Below, one piece after another: positions 46,751-55,307 of a DNA stretch of 64,000 nt (position 1 is the stretch's first letter; the number at the start of each line of letters is the position of its first letter). The DNA comes from Streptococcus ictaluri 707-05. Lineage in GTDB: Bacteria > Bacillota > Bacilli > Lactobacillales > Streptococcaceae. The notes under the pieces were generated by a model. The model did not search any database. It saw only the letters and a program-made list of their open reading frames with translations, and was not told where the DNA came from. The stretch lies in NCBI RefSeq assembly GCF_000188015.2, contig NZ_AEUX02000007.1, forward strand, positions 1 to 64,000, read 5' to 3'. Made by a program: the position numbers and the translations under genes.

Positions 46751-47311
46751 TTAAGGCAATAAAGGAAGCCCCATAGCTGCCATCTCTTCGGCAGGCACGA
46801 CCATATCATCTGAAATCCAATTGGATAAAACTGATACGATGGCGTTACTCCAGAAAAGGCGTTTATAGTGGGATTGTTTTTTATCTTTCCAGCGTTGATA
46901 GCCCTTTAGGCGTTTGGTCACAATTTGGGTTAATAATTGTTGCATATGATGCTTGAAGATAATTTTCAAGAGTTTAGCTTCTTTTTTAGCTTCGTTGAAG
47001 AGATAAAGCCAGGCTTGATAAGCTTGTGTTTTTAAATCAAAGGCTTTTAACCCTCGGAAAATCCGTCTAATGACAGAGGTCAAGAGATGTTCAAGAATGG
47101 CTTCTTTGGAGCGATAATTGCGATAAAAAGCGTTTCGAGAGACGCCAGCTTTGCTTACCAATTCCGAAATCGTGATTTGCCCCAAGGTTTTATGTTCTAA
47201 CAAAGTAACTAGAGCAATCTCCATAGACTCATGACTCAATTGCCTGGATTCCTGATTGAATTGCCTTAAATTTTGGAGTGATTTTTTTGAAATCGGTCTA
47301 TCCGTCATCAC
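46751..47311 (-). CDS. TetR-family regulator
   Basis: 186 residues: a TetR N-terminal helix-turn-helix at about 25-70 ('LVTLLEHKTLGQITISELVS', 'KAGVSRNAFYRNYRSKEAIL') and an all-helical C-terminal ligand domain. 'VSRNAFYRNYRSKEAIL' is the signature. No adjacent target is obvious; DegV is divergent with a 128-bp gap that could hold its operator. The second Met is also a possible start. Confidence 0.85.
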   Translation of the reverse strand: MMTDRPISKKSLQNLRQFNQESRQLSHESMEIALVTLLEHKTLGQITISELVSKAGVSRNAFYRNYRSKEAILEHLLTSVIRRIFRGLKAFDLKTQAYQAWLYLFNEAKKEAKLLKIIFKHHMQQLLTQIVTKRLKGYQRWKDKKQSHYKRLFWSNAIVSVLSNWISDDMVVPAEEMAAMGLPLLP

Positions 47312-47439
47312 AAATACCTTTCAAGTGTTACGTCTGATGATTATGACTAGCAAAAGCAATACAGACAATGATATAATTTTATGAGAAAATAGATGCTTTG
47401 TCAACTAGAAACAAATTACAGATAGAAAAGAGGGATAGC

Positions 47440-48285
47440 ATGACTTGGAAAATAGTTACGGACTCAGGGTGTGATATCAAGACTTTAGAGAGTCAATCAC
47501 CTAACTTGCGTTTTGAACGAGTACCCTTAACCTTGCAAATTGGAACGGAAATTTTTAGAGATGATGATGGCTTGAATGTCGATGATATGATGGCTACCAT
47601 GTATCAATCGTCAAAAGCAGCGACATCAAGTTGCCCTAGTCCAGATGCCTTTTTACAAGCTTTTAAAGGTGCTGATCAGGTAATTGCCATTACCATTACA
47701 GGAGCTTTGTCTGGCAGTCACAATAGTGCAAGATTAGCTAAAAATGAGTTACAAGAAGAAAATCCAAATGTTAAGATTCACTTGATTGATTCTTTATCGG
47801 CAGGGGGAGAGATGGATTTAATCGTTCTTGAACTAGAGCGTTTGATTAATTTAGGCTTGTCTTTTGAAGAAGTGGTTGAAAAGATCACAGCTTACCAAGC
47901 TAAGACTCGCTTACTTTTTGTCTTGGCCAAAGTTGATAATTTGGTTAAAAATGGCCGCCTTAATAAACTAGTAGGTAAAGTGGTGGGCTTGTTAAATATT
48001 CGCATGGTTGGTCAAGCTAGTCATGAAGGAACTTTGGAATTGTTACAAAAAGCTCGTGGTCAGAAAAAAGCAGTTTCGGCTGTGATTGAAGAAATGCAAA
48101 ATGCTGGTTATAAGGGTGGTAGAGTGGTCATTGCACACGCTAATAATCCTAAAATTTGTCAGCAAATTTCTGAAAAGTTAAAAACTTTATATCCAGAAGC
48201 CGACATTCAGGACTATTTAACCTCAGGTTTGTGTAGTTTTTATGCTGAAGCTGAAGGTATTTTAATGGGTTACAAAGTCCAGTAG
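47440..48285 (+). CDS. DegV-family fatty-acid-binding protein
   Basis: 281 residues from the ATG at 47440 (AAAGAGGGATAGC upstream). DegV signature: 'IVTDSGCDIKT' at the start, 'TSCPSPDAFLQAF', 'AITITGALSGSHNSA', 'LIDSLSAGGEMDLIVLEL'. DegV/FakB proteins bind fatty acids and present them to the kinase FakA for phosphorylation. Which FakB type it is cannot be told here. Confidence 0.92.
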   Translation: MTWKIVTDSGCDIKTLESQSPNLRFERVPLTLQIGTEIFRDDDGLNVDDMMATMYQSSKAATSSCPSPDAFLQAFKGADQVIAITITGALSGSHNSARLAKNELQEENPNVKIHLIDSLSAGGEMDLIVLELERLINLGLSFEEVVEKITAYQAKTRLLFVLAKVDNLVKNGRLNKLVGKVVGLLNIRMVGQASHEGTLELLQKARGQKKAVSAVIEEMQNAGYKGGRVVIAHANNPKICQQISEKLKTLYPEADIQDYLTSGLCSFYAEAEGILMGYKVQ

Positions 48286-48303
48286 TTATTACGAATACTA
48301 ATA

Positions 48304-48341
48304 AAAAGAACTGATGAGCTAGGCTTCATCAGTTCTTTTGA
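48304..48341. terminator. Bidirectional terminator, degV / membrane protein
   Basis: AAAAGAACTGATGA-GCTAGGC-TTCATCAGTTCTTTT: perfect 13-bp stem with A- and T-tracts on both sides. Confidence 0.88.
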
Positions 48342-49049
48342 CTAAAAGTCTTCATCAAACAGTTTGTCTGGTAGAGAGGGTTTTGAAGCAGGCGGTTGTG
48401 GGCTGCTAGAGTCAGGTGTTTCAGGGATAGGTTGACTAGGTTCTGGAATAGGTGTCCTATCAGGATTGTCAACAGGTGGTTGAGGCTGTGGCTGAGGACT
48501 AGAAGGTTCTGGGATAGGTCTAGATGGTGTTTTATCATAGCTATCTTCAATAGGTAGACTACCTTCGTGGTTTTGAGATGAGCTCTTGTTTTCTGAAACT
48601 GGTACTTGAACGATGACAGCATCTAATCTGGCTTGCATAGCAGCTTTTTGGGCTTCTCGACTGACCGCATTAATGGCTTTTTGAGCTTGATCTTTGAGGT
48701 CTTGATTGAGTGTTGCTTCAGCTAATTCAATGGCGGTTAGTGCCACTTGCTCCTGATTAAGATTTGCCTTGATAGCATCTAAGCGAGCCTGCAGTGGCTC
48801 TTTGTCTTCAGATTTTTTCAAGCTATTAATCGCATTTTGAATTTTTAGAAGTAGGTCAGGATTGGGATCTATGTCAGCTTGATCCAGTAAGGCTTGAATC
48901 TTGGTTAGCTGTTTGGCTAGCTGAGAAGGATTGGCAGCAACTGTGGATAGTTTTGGAGCATTTCCAAAAATGAGGTAAACCCCACCAGCCAATGTTAAGG
49001 TGAGAATACTCAAAAGCAGAAATAGGGTTTCTTTTTTTGATTTTTCCAT
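48342..49049 (-). CDS. Membrane-anchored protein with proline-rich tail
   Basis: 235 residues from the ATG at 49049 (GGGAGCGATT upstream on this strand). One N-terminal helix (about residues 8-28, LFLLLSILTLTLAGGVYLIF), a helical domain made of repeated units of about 40 residues ('IQALLDQADIDPNPDLLLKI', 'LQARLDAIKANLNQEQVALT', 'MQARLDAVIVQVP') and a Pro/Ser/Asp-rich tail (PIPEPSSPQPQPQPPVDNP). The repeats resemble the GA/DUF1542-like helical repeats of Gram-positive surface proteins. There is no LPXTG. Likely outward-facing and wall-spanning; function unknown. Confidence 0.7.
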   Translation of the reverse strand: MEKSKKETLFLLLSILTLTLAGGVYLIFGNAPKLSTVAANPSQLAKQLTKIQALLDQADIDPNPDLLLKIQNAINSLKKSEDKEPLQARLDAIKANLNQEQVALTAIELAEATLNQDLKDQAQKAINAVSREAQKAAMQARLDAVIVQVPVSENKSSSQNHEGSLPIEDSYDKTPSRPIPEPSSPQPQPQPPVDNPDRTPIPEPSQPIPETPDSSSPQPPASKPSLPDKLFDEDF

Positions 49050-49240
49050 AATCGCTCCCTTAGTTCTTTTTAGTGTCATAATCCTATTATACCTTTAATG
49101 GCACAAAAATAAAAGATGAAGCTGAGCTGTGTAACTTTTTGTATTTTCTTTTTAGGCGATTGTTAATCATTAAAAAAGCCTTGTGATAAGTAAAGGAATG
49201 CATTAAAATAGAGTAGAATAAATTATTGAGCGAGGACAGT

Positions 49241-50875
49241 ATGGTGTCAGTAGATTGGCAAGACATTGCATTTCACTTTTTAGGAGGCTTAGGTCTTTTT
49301 CTTTTCAGTATCAAATATATGGGAGATGGCTTGCAACAAGTAGCAGGAGATAAGCTACGCTACTATATCGATAAGTACACCAGCAATCCTTTTTTTGGCA
49401 TACTGGTTGGAATTGCCATGTCAGCCTTAATTCAATCAAGTTCAGGTGTGACGGTCATCACTGTCGGCTTAGTCTCTGCAGGCTTATTGAATTTACGCCA
49501 AGCAATTGGGATTGTCATGGGGGCTAATATTGGAACCACAGTGACTTCGTTTTTAATTGGGTTTAAATTAGGTGATTATGCTCTTCCTATGATTTTTATT
49601 GGAGCAGCCTGTCTCTTTTTTACTTCCAATAAAAAACTAAATAACTTTGGACGCGTCATCTTTGGTGTTGGTGGGATTTTCTTTTCTCTTAATCTTATGG
49701 GGGATGCTATGGATCCTCTGAAATCTGTTTCGGGATTCCAAAATTACTTGGCGACACTTGGAGATAAACCTTTTCAAGGTGTTTTCATTGGAACAGCTTT
49801 GACCATGTTAATCCAGTCATCAGCTGCCATTATTGGAATCTTGCAGGGCCTTTTTTCAGGAGGACTTTTGACCCTTCAAGGGGCTATTCCGATTTTGCTC
49901 GGTTCCAATATTGGGACTTGTATTACCGCTGTTTTAGCAGCAATTGGTTCCAACATTGCGGCAAAACGTGTCGCAGCGGCTCATGTCTTTTTTAATGTGA
50001 TTGGGACAGTTATTTTTATGGTGCTTTTGCTTCCTTTCACCTCCATGATGCTATGGCTGCAATCAGCTCTGAAGCTAACTCCAGAAATGACTATTGCCTT
50101 TTCTCATGGCTCCTTTAACATTACTAACACCATTTTACTGATTCCCTTTATTGGACTTTTAGCAGCTATAGTAACAAAGATGATTCCAGGAGAAGATGAA
50201 GTGGTTAAATATGAAGCCCTTTATCTTGATAGATTATTGATTACCCAAGCACCATCTATTGCTCTAGGAAATGCTCATAAAGAATTAGTGCATCTAGCCT
50301 CTTATGCTATTCAAGCTTTTGAAGCCTCATTTAGCTACATTATGACAGCAGAAGATAAATATGGTGAGAAGGTTAGATTGTATGAAAAGGATGTTAATAC
50401 CATTGATGTCGAACTAACAACTTATTTGGTGGATATTTCTAATGAGGCTCTTAGCCCAAGTGAGAATGAACTTTTAGCTGGTATTTTAGATTCTTCTCGA
50501 GATTTAGAGAGAATTGGAGATCATTCGGAATCTTTAGCGGGCCTGATTGATGGTATTAATGCCAAACAAATTGGCTTTTCAGATGCAGCTCTTGAGGAAT
50601 TGACGGAAATGTACCGTCTTACCCACTGCCTCACATTAGACGCTATTAGAGCCATTGTAGATAGTGATAAAGAGTTAGCTCAATCTATTGTCAGTCGTCA
50701 TAAGGCTATTGAGCAAAAGGAACGCCAATTGCGTAAGACTCATATCGAACGTCTAAATAGAGGCGAGTGTACAGCTCAGGCTGGGATTAACTACATTGAT
50801 ATTATTTCTCATTACACTCGCATTACGGATCATGCCTTAAATTTGGCTGAGAAAGTACTTTCAAATCAATTGTAA
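49241..50875 (+). CDS. Na/Pi-cotransporter family protein with PhoU-like domain
   Basis: 544 residues from the ATG at 49241. Residues 1-310 are a NptA-type transporter with two inverted repeats, each with a QSS signature ('SALIQSSSGVTVITVGLVSAG' and 'TMLIQSSAAIIGILQG'); residues 340-540 form a PhoU-like helical domain ('LERIGDHSESLAGLIDG', 'RITDHALNLAEKVL'). It imports or exports phosphate with sodium; the PhoU domain may regulate it. Intact. Confidence 0.92.
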   Translation: MVSVDWQDIAFHFLGGLGLFLFSIKYMGDGLQQVAGDKLRYYIDKYTSNPFFGILVGIAMSALIQSSSGVTVITVGLVSAGLLNLRQAIGIVMGANIGTTVTSFLIGFKLGDYALPMIFIGAACLFFTSNKKLNNFGRVIFGVGGIFFSLNLMGDAMDPLKSVSGFQNYLATLGDKPFQGVFIGTALTMLIQSSAAIIGILQGLFSGGLLTLQGAIPILLGSNIGTCITAVLAAIGSNIAAKRVAAAHVFFNVIGTVIFMVLLLPFTSMMLWLQSALKLTPEMTIAFSHGSFNITNTILLIPFIGLLAAIVTKMIPGEDEVVKYEALYLDRLLITQAPSIALGNAHKELVHLASYAIQAFEASFSYIMTAEDKYGEKVRLYEKDVNTIDVELTTYLVDISNEALSPSENELLAGILDSSRDLERIGDHSESLAGLIDGINAKQIGFSDAALEELTEMYRLTHCLTLDAIRAIVDSDKELAQSIVSRHKAIEQKERQLRKTHIERLNRGECTAQAGINYIDIISHYTRITDHALNLAEKVLSNQL

Positions 50876-50888
50876 AAACGTGAAAAAC

Positions 50889-50918
50889 TTGAAATTGTAT
50901 TCAAGTTTTTCTTTTTAG
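50889..50918 (+). terminator. Terminator of the Na/Pi gene
   Basis: AAACTTGAA-ATTGTA-TTCAAGTTT followed by TTCTTTTT. Confidence 0.85.
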
Positions 50919-50925
50919 TTGCTGT

Positions 50926-50962
50926 AATGGTATATACCATTTACAAAGTCTTTTGACAGGAG
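50926..50962 (+). promoter_or_regulatory. nagA promoter with palindromic operator
   Basis: AATGGTATATACCATT (50926-50941) is a perfect 16-bp palindrome like the dre boxes of the GntR-family regulator NagR. It overlaps the -35 (TTTACA, 50940-50945), which is 17 bp before TATAAT. NagR would block nagA until glucosamine-6-phosphate appears. Confidence 0.7.
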
Positions 50963-50990
50963 TATAATAGGAGAAAAGGGAGGACCAAAA

Positions 50991-52139
50991 ATGACAACCT
51001 ATATTAAAGCAGATTGTTTTTATTACCCAGATGATGTAAAACCAAAAGGCTATCTCGAGATAAACGAGGGCCAATTTGGAGAATGGACGTCTAGTGTGGC
51101 ACAAGGAGCAGAGGTCTTAGATTATTCTGGCTATCAGATTGCACCTGGCCTTGTTGATACTCACATTCATGGTTATGCTGGAGCAGATGTCATGGATAAT
51201 TCTGCCCAAGGCATTCATCAAATGAGTGAAGGACTATTAGCAACAGGAGTAACGTCTTTTTTACCAACGACCTTAACTTCTACCTTTGAGCAGTTGGGAA
51301 AAGTATCAGCGACCATTGCTTCAGTTGCTGATCAGGTAAAAGGTGCTAAAATACAAGGGATTTACTTTGAGGGACCTTATTTCACCGAAGAGTACAAAGG
51401 GGCTCAAAACCCTAGTTATATGAAAAATCCTCGTTTGGATGAGTTTGAAGCTTGGCAAAAAGCTGCTAATAGGTTGATTAAAAAGATTGCCTTAGCACCA
51501 GAACGTCAAGGGGTACAAGAATTTGTCTCAGCAGTTACCAAAGAAGGAGTAACCGTAGCTTTAGGCCATTCTAATGGGACTTACGCAGAAGCTAAGAAAG
51601 CAGTGGAAGCTGGAGCAAGCGTTTGGGTGCATGCTTACAATGGCATGCGCGGCTTAACTCACCGTGAACCTGGAATGGTGGGTGCTGTTTATAACCTACC
51701 AGGAACCTTTGCAGAATTGATTTGTGATGGCCATCATGTTTCACCAGTGGCCTGTGATATTTTGATGCAACAAAAGGGCTATGACCATGTGGCCATGATT
51801 ACAGACTGTATGCGTGCCGGAGGCTCTGCAGATGGCGAATACCTTTTAGGTGAATTTCCTGTTATTGTTGAAAATGGAACAGCCCGCTTAAAAGACAGCG
51901 GTAACTTAGCAGGCTCTATTTTGAAGCTAAAAGATGGTCTTAAAAATGTGGTGGAATGGGGGCTAGCGACACCAGCGCAAGCCATTCACATGTGCTCTTA
52001 TGTGCCCGCTAAATCTGTGGGGATTGAAGACCAGTGTGGTCAGATTAAGCCAGGTCATGCAGCAGATTTTATTGTCTTAGATGATAACTTAGAATTGGTA
52101 GCTACCTTCTTGGATGGTCAAAAGGTCTATTCTATCTAA
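50991..52139 (+). CDS. nagA: N-acetylglucosamine-6-phosphate deacetylase
   Basis: 382 residues. Amidohydrolase motifs: HIHGYAG near residue 58, 'GIYFEGPYFTEEYKGAQNP' (metal Glu), 'VALGHSNGTYAEAKKAV', 'WVHAYNGMRGLTHREPGMVG' and the catalytic Asp in 'MITDCMRAGG'. It removes acetate from GlcNAc-6-P so the sugar can enter glycolysis or wall synthesis. It would help use sugars freed from host glycans. AAAAGGGAGGACC precedes the ATG. Intact. Confidence 0.96.
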   Translation: MTTYIKADCFYYPDDVKPKGYLEINEGQFGEWTSSVAQGAEVLDYSGYQIAPGLVDTHIHGYAGADVMDNSAQGIHQMSEGLLATGVTSFLPTTLTSTFEQLGKVSATIASVADQVKGAKIQGIYFEGPYFTEEYKGAQNPSYMKNPRLDEFEAWQKAANRLIKKIALAPERQGVQEFVSAVTKEGVTVALGHSNGTYAEAKKAVEAGASVWVHAYNGMRGLTHREPGMVGAVYNLPGTFAELICDGHHVSPVACDILMQQKGYDHVAMITDCMRAGGSADGEYLLGEFPVIVENGTARLKDSGNLAGSILKLKDGLKNVVEWGLATPAQAIHMCSYVPAKSVGIEDQCGQIKPGHAADFIVLDDNLELVATFLDGQKVYSI

Positions 52140-52362
52140 TCAAATGACACGAAAAATTCAAACTGTAGATAAAGCCAATGTCCCAAGACCAAGAGAATAA
52201 GGAGATACTTTAAGATGTCTAAAATCCCTTTATTAGCAACATTTTAGACAGTTAGGTATAGGATTCTTTGGTTTTCTGAAACAGCCAGAAGAGTGACTGT
52301 TTAAGCTGTCCGATAGCAGCTAAGAGAGTAGCCTATAGAAACTTTTTCTTCACACTAAATTG
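52140..52362. other. Non-coding gap after nagA
   Basis: About 220 bp with stop codons in all frames. It contains short protein-like and repeat-like pieces only; I see no gene, and no clear RNA signal apart from the terminator that follows. Confidence 0.5.
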
Positions 52363-52393
52363 ACTAAGCTAGACTTGGTCAATTTTTTTATTT
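52363..52393. terminator. Terminator before the aldo/keto reductase
   Basis: AATTGACTAAG-CTAGA-CTTGGTCAATT followed by TTTTTATTTTT. Confidence 0.75.
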
Positions 52394-52394
52394 T

Positions 52395-52415
52395 TGAAAG
52401 CGTTTGTGTTACAAT
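52395..52415 (+). promoter_or_regulatory. cre-like site and -10 of the reductase gene
   Basis: TGAAAGCGTTTGTG (52395-52408) resembles a CcpA site with one mismatch at the 3' side, directly before TACAAT (52410-52415). Carbon-catabolite control is likely. Confidence 0.55.
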
Positions 52416-52442
52416 AAAATTACCTATCAAAGGAGGAAAGAA

Positions 52443-53300
52443 ATGATCAAAAATCTTACAATGAATAACGGTTTGACAATCCCTGCATTAGGTTTTGGAA
52501 CTTATAATGCTCAAGACGGGGAAGAGGCTTACCAATCTACCCTCGCAGCTTTAAAAGCAGGTTACCGTCATATCGATACGGCTAGAATATATAAAAATGA
52601 AGAAAGTATTGGTCGTGCCATCAGAGATAGTGGCATTCCACGTGAAGAGCTCTTTATTACCACAAAACTATGGAACACAGGTCATAGTTATGAGGGTGCC
52701 AAAGCAGCTTTAGCAGCGTCACTGGAAAGATTGCAGATGGATTATGTGGATCTTTAGCTGATTCATTGGCCAAATCCTGCTGCTATTCGTGATCGTTGGG
52801 AAGAAGGAAATGCTGAGGCTTGGCGTTATATGGAAGAAGCTGTCGAGCAAGGTTTGATTCGCACCATTGGTGTCAGCAATTTCTTAGTTCATCACCTTGA
52901 AGCACTGGCTAAAACAGCAACCATCGTGCCAGCTATCAATCAAATTCGGTTGGCGCCGGGTTGTTACCAAAAAAAAGTGATTGATTACTGTCGTGAGCGT
53001 CATATCCTTCTTGAAGCATGGATCCTTCTTGAAGCATGGAGCCCACTAGGTCAAGGCGAAATCTTTGGTAATGAGACAATGATTGCCTTAGCTGAGAAGT
53101 ATGGTAAAACGGTGGCTCAATTGGCACTAGCTTGGTCAGCTCATGAAGGTTTTATTCCACTGCCAAAATCAGTTAATGCTAAGCGCATCAAAGAAAACAT
53201 GGATTTCTTTGATATTAACTTGAGTCCTGAAGATGCCGAAACGATTAAGACGTTACCTGGCATGTCTGAAATACCTGATCCAGATACAAAAGAATTTTAG
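52443..53300 (+). pseudogene. Aldo/keto reductase with in-frame TAG and 18-bp duplication
   Basis: About 285 codons from the ATG at 52443, after AAAGGAGGAAAG. AKR catalytic residues are visible: Asp/Tyr in 'HIDTARIYKNEESIG', Lys in 'FITTKLWN', His in 'LIHWPNPAA'; later 'IGVSNFLVHHLEAL' and 'PLPKSVNAKRIKEN'. A TAG at 52755-52757 (codon 105) replaces the first residue of 'LLIHWP'. Separately, ATCCTTCTTGAAGCATGG is tandemly repeated at 53004-53021 and 53022-53039, giving 'ILLEAWILLEAW' in frame, just before the conserved 'SPLGQG' loop. The substrate of the intact enzyme (a 2,5-diketo-gluconate reductase type) is unknown. Confidence 0.9.
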
Positions 53301-53472
53301 CCTTAAGTCTTGAATTGACAACAGAGTCACTTTTAAACTTAACTCTGCTATTAGCTTACTAATTTAAAAAGATTTGATGCCCTCGTCAAATCTTTTTTAG
53401 AGTTAATTGACAAGTAATTATAACTTGGTTATAATTTTTATGAGTGTTTCGTGAAAGAAAAAAAGAGATGAC

Positions 53473-54039
53473 GTGAGAGGGAAAGTTCTAGTGAGTATTT
53501 TAATCATCATGATAGCGATGTTTGCTATCCGATTAGTTTTCTTAAAAAAATCGATGGCAAATGAAAAAGCGATTTTAGCTAAGGGAGGCCAAGAATTTGG
53601 TGTTCAAAACACACAATTTTTAACCTTACTGCATATCATGATTTATGTTTTTGCTTTAGCTGAAGCTTATTTGAAGCAGATTACTTTTGATTGGCTGAGT
53701 TTTCTGGGCTTACTGTTAATGATTGTTTCAGTCATTGTCTTGTTTGAAGTGACACGTATCTTAGGTGATCTCTGGACAGTTAAGTTAATGCTAGCTAAGG
53801 AGCATCCTTATGTGGATCACTGGCTCTTTAGACGCTTCAAGCACCCTAACTATTATTTAAATATCGCTCCGGAGCTATTAGGTATTGTCTTGCTCTGTCA
53901 TGCTCAAATCACAGCTATGCTTCTTTTCCCTTGTTACCTCTTAGTCATTTACTTACGAATCAGAGAAGAGAACAAATTATTAGCTGAAGTTATTATTCCA
54001 AATCATAAGCAAGCAAGCTCTAAGCACGGTGAAAGCTAG
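53473..54039 (+). CDS. Isoprenylcysteine methyltransferase-like membrane protein
   Basis: 188 residues from a GTG at 53473. Four or five membrane helices, with the ICMT/PEMT-type C-terminus: 'LGDLWTVKLMLAKEHPYVDH', 'RRFKHPNYYLNIAPELLG', 'RIREENKLL'. The His-Pro-Asn-Tyr and later Arg-Glu-Glu residues are the cofactor and catalytic signature of the family. In bacteria the substrate is unknown. A GAGATGAC ribosome site precedes it. Monocistronic, ends shortly before the glyQS leader. Confidence 0.8.
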   Translation: MRGKVLVSILIIMIAMFAIRLVFLKKSMANEKAILAKGGQEFGVQNTQFLTLLHIMIYVFALAEAYLKQITFDWLSFLGLLLMIVSVIVLFEVTRILGDLWTVKLMLAKEHPYVDHWLFRRFKHPNYYLNIAPELLGIVLLCHAQITAMLLFPCYLLVIYLRIREENKLLAEVIIPNHKQASSKHGES

Positions 54040-54084
54040 CAAGAAGATTAGACAAGTCTCTGATTTTGTGCTAAAATAAGGACT

Positions 54085-54312
54085 AAGAAAGAAGAGAGTA
54101 TCCTTTTTATCTTAAGCGAGTTCGGGAAGGTGTGAGCCGAATGATGGAGATGCTTGTGGCACTTTCAGGTGATGGTTTTAGTAGCTGTCATCTTAAATCA
54201 TGTTTGTTCCTTGAGAACAGTCATAAATGAACGAAGTCATAAAATAGGGTGGAACCGCGTTTTGACGCCCCTGTGTCTTTTTAGGCATGGGAGTTGAGAA
54301 AGCGGTTTTTTC
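54085..54312 (+). promoter_or_regulatory. Glycine T-box leader of glyQS
   Basis: The leader has the conserved T-box AGGGTGGAACCGCG (54246-54259), a stem I region with 'GGGAAGGTGTGAGCC', and a specifier GGC (54158-54160) for glycine. AACCGC in the T-box also pairs with GCGGTT (54303-54308) followed by T-run to form the terminator. Uncharged glycine tRNA stabilises the antiterminator and lets glyQS be transcribed. Confidence 0.93.
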
Positions 54313-54389
54313 TGTTTTCTTAGCAGGGCACCTACTCTTTAGGGAGTCCTTTTGCTGTCAAAAATCATCAGAAAGAAAGAAGGGTCATC

Positions 54390-55307
54390 ATGAGTACAAA
54401 ATTAACTTTCCAGGAAATTATCCTGACTTTACAACAATACTGGAATGACCAAGGTTGCATGTTGATGCAGGCTTATGACAACGAAAAAGGAGCTGGAACC
54501 ATGAGTCCTTATACCTTCCTTCGTGCTATCGGACCAGAACCTTGGAATGCCGCTTATGTGGAGCCATCACGTCGTCCAGCTGATGGCCGATACGGGGAAA
54601 ACCCTAATCGTCTCTACCAACACCACCAGTTTCAAGTGGTGATGAAACCATCTCCAAGCAATATTCAAGAACTTTATCTAGAGTCTTTGGAAAAATTAGG
54701 GATTAATCCTTTGGAACATGACATTCGTTTTGTGGAAGATAACTGGGAAAACCCGTCAACAGGTTCTGCAGGACTTGGTTGGGAAGTTTGGTTAGACGGT
54801 ATGGAAATCACACAGTTCACCTATTTCCAGCAAGTGGGAGGTTTGCAAACAGGACCTGTCACAGCAGAAGTGACATATGGTTTAGAGCGTTTGGCTTCTT
54901 ACATCCAAGAAGTGGATTCAGTTTATGATATCGAATGGGCACCAGGTGTCAAATATGGTGAGATTTTCCTTCAGCCAGAATATGAGCATTCAAAATATTC
55001 TTTTGAAATTTCTAACCAAGATATGCTACTTGAAAACTTCGAGAAATTCGAAAAAGAAGCAGGTCGTGCTTTAGAAGAAGGCTTGGTTCATCCAGCTTAT
55101 GACTATGTTTTGAAATGTTCTCATACCTTCAACCTGTTGGATGCCCGTGGTGCCGTTTCTGTAACAGAGAGAGCAGGTTACATCGCTCGTATCCGCAATT
55201 TGGCGCGTGTGGTGGCTAAAACTTTCGTGGCAGAACGTCGCAAACTTGGTTTCCCGCTTTTGGATGAAGCTACTCGTGCAGAACTACTTAAGGAGGATGC
55301 AGAATAA
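54390..55307 (+). CDS. glyQ: Glycyl-tRNA synthetase alpha subunit
   Basis: 305 residues. Class II synthetase motifs: '[20 protein letters not shown]', '[20 protein letters not shown]' (motif 2) and '[18 protein letters not shown]' (motif 3). It activates glycine in the alpha2beta2 enzyme. It overlaps glyS by one base (ATAATGG). Expression depends on the upstream T-box. Intact. Confidence 0.97.
   Translation: MSTKLTFQEIILTLQQYWNDQGCMLMQAYDNEKGAGTMSPYTFLRAIGPEPWNAAYVEPSRRPADGRYGENPNRLYQHHQFQVVMKPSPSNIQELYLESLEKLGINPLEHDIRFVEDNWENPSTGSAGLGWEVWLDGMEITQFTYFQQVGGLQTGPVTAEVTYGLERLASYIQEVDSVYDIEWAPGVKYGEIFLQPEYEHSKYSFEISNQDMLLENFEKFEKEAGRALEEGLVHPAYDYVLKCSHTFNLLDARGAVSVTERAGYIARIRNLARVVAKTFVAERRKLGFPLLDEATRAELLKEDAE

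Noticed and set aside
50940..50962. TTGACA at 50953 as the nagA -35
   Set aside because: It is only 5 bp from TATAAT; the TTTACA at 50940 has the correct 17-bp spacing.
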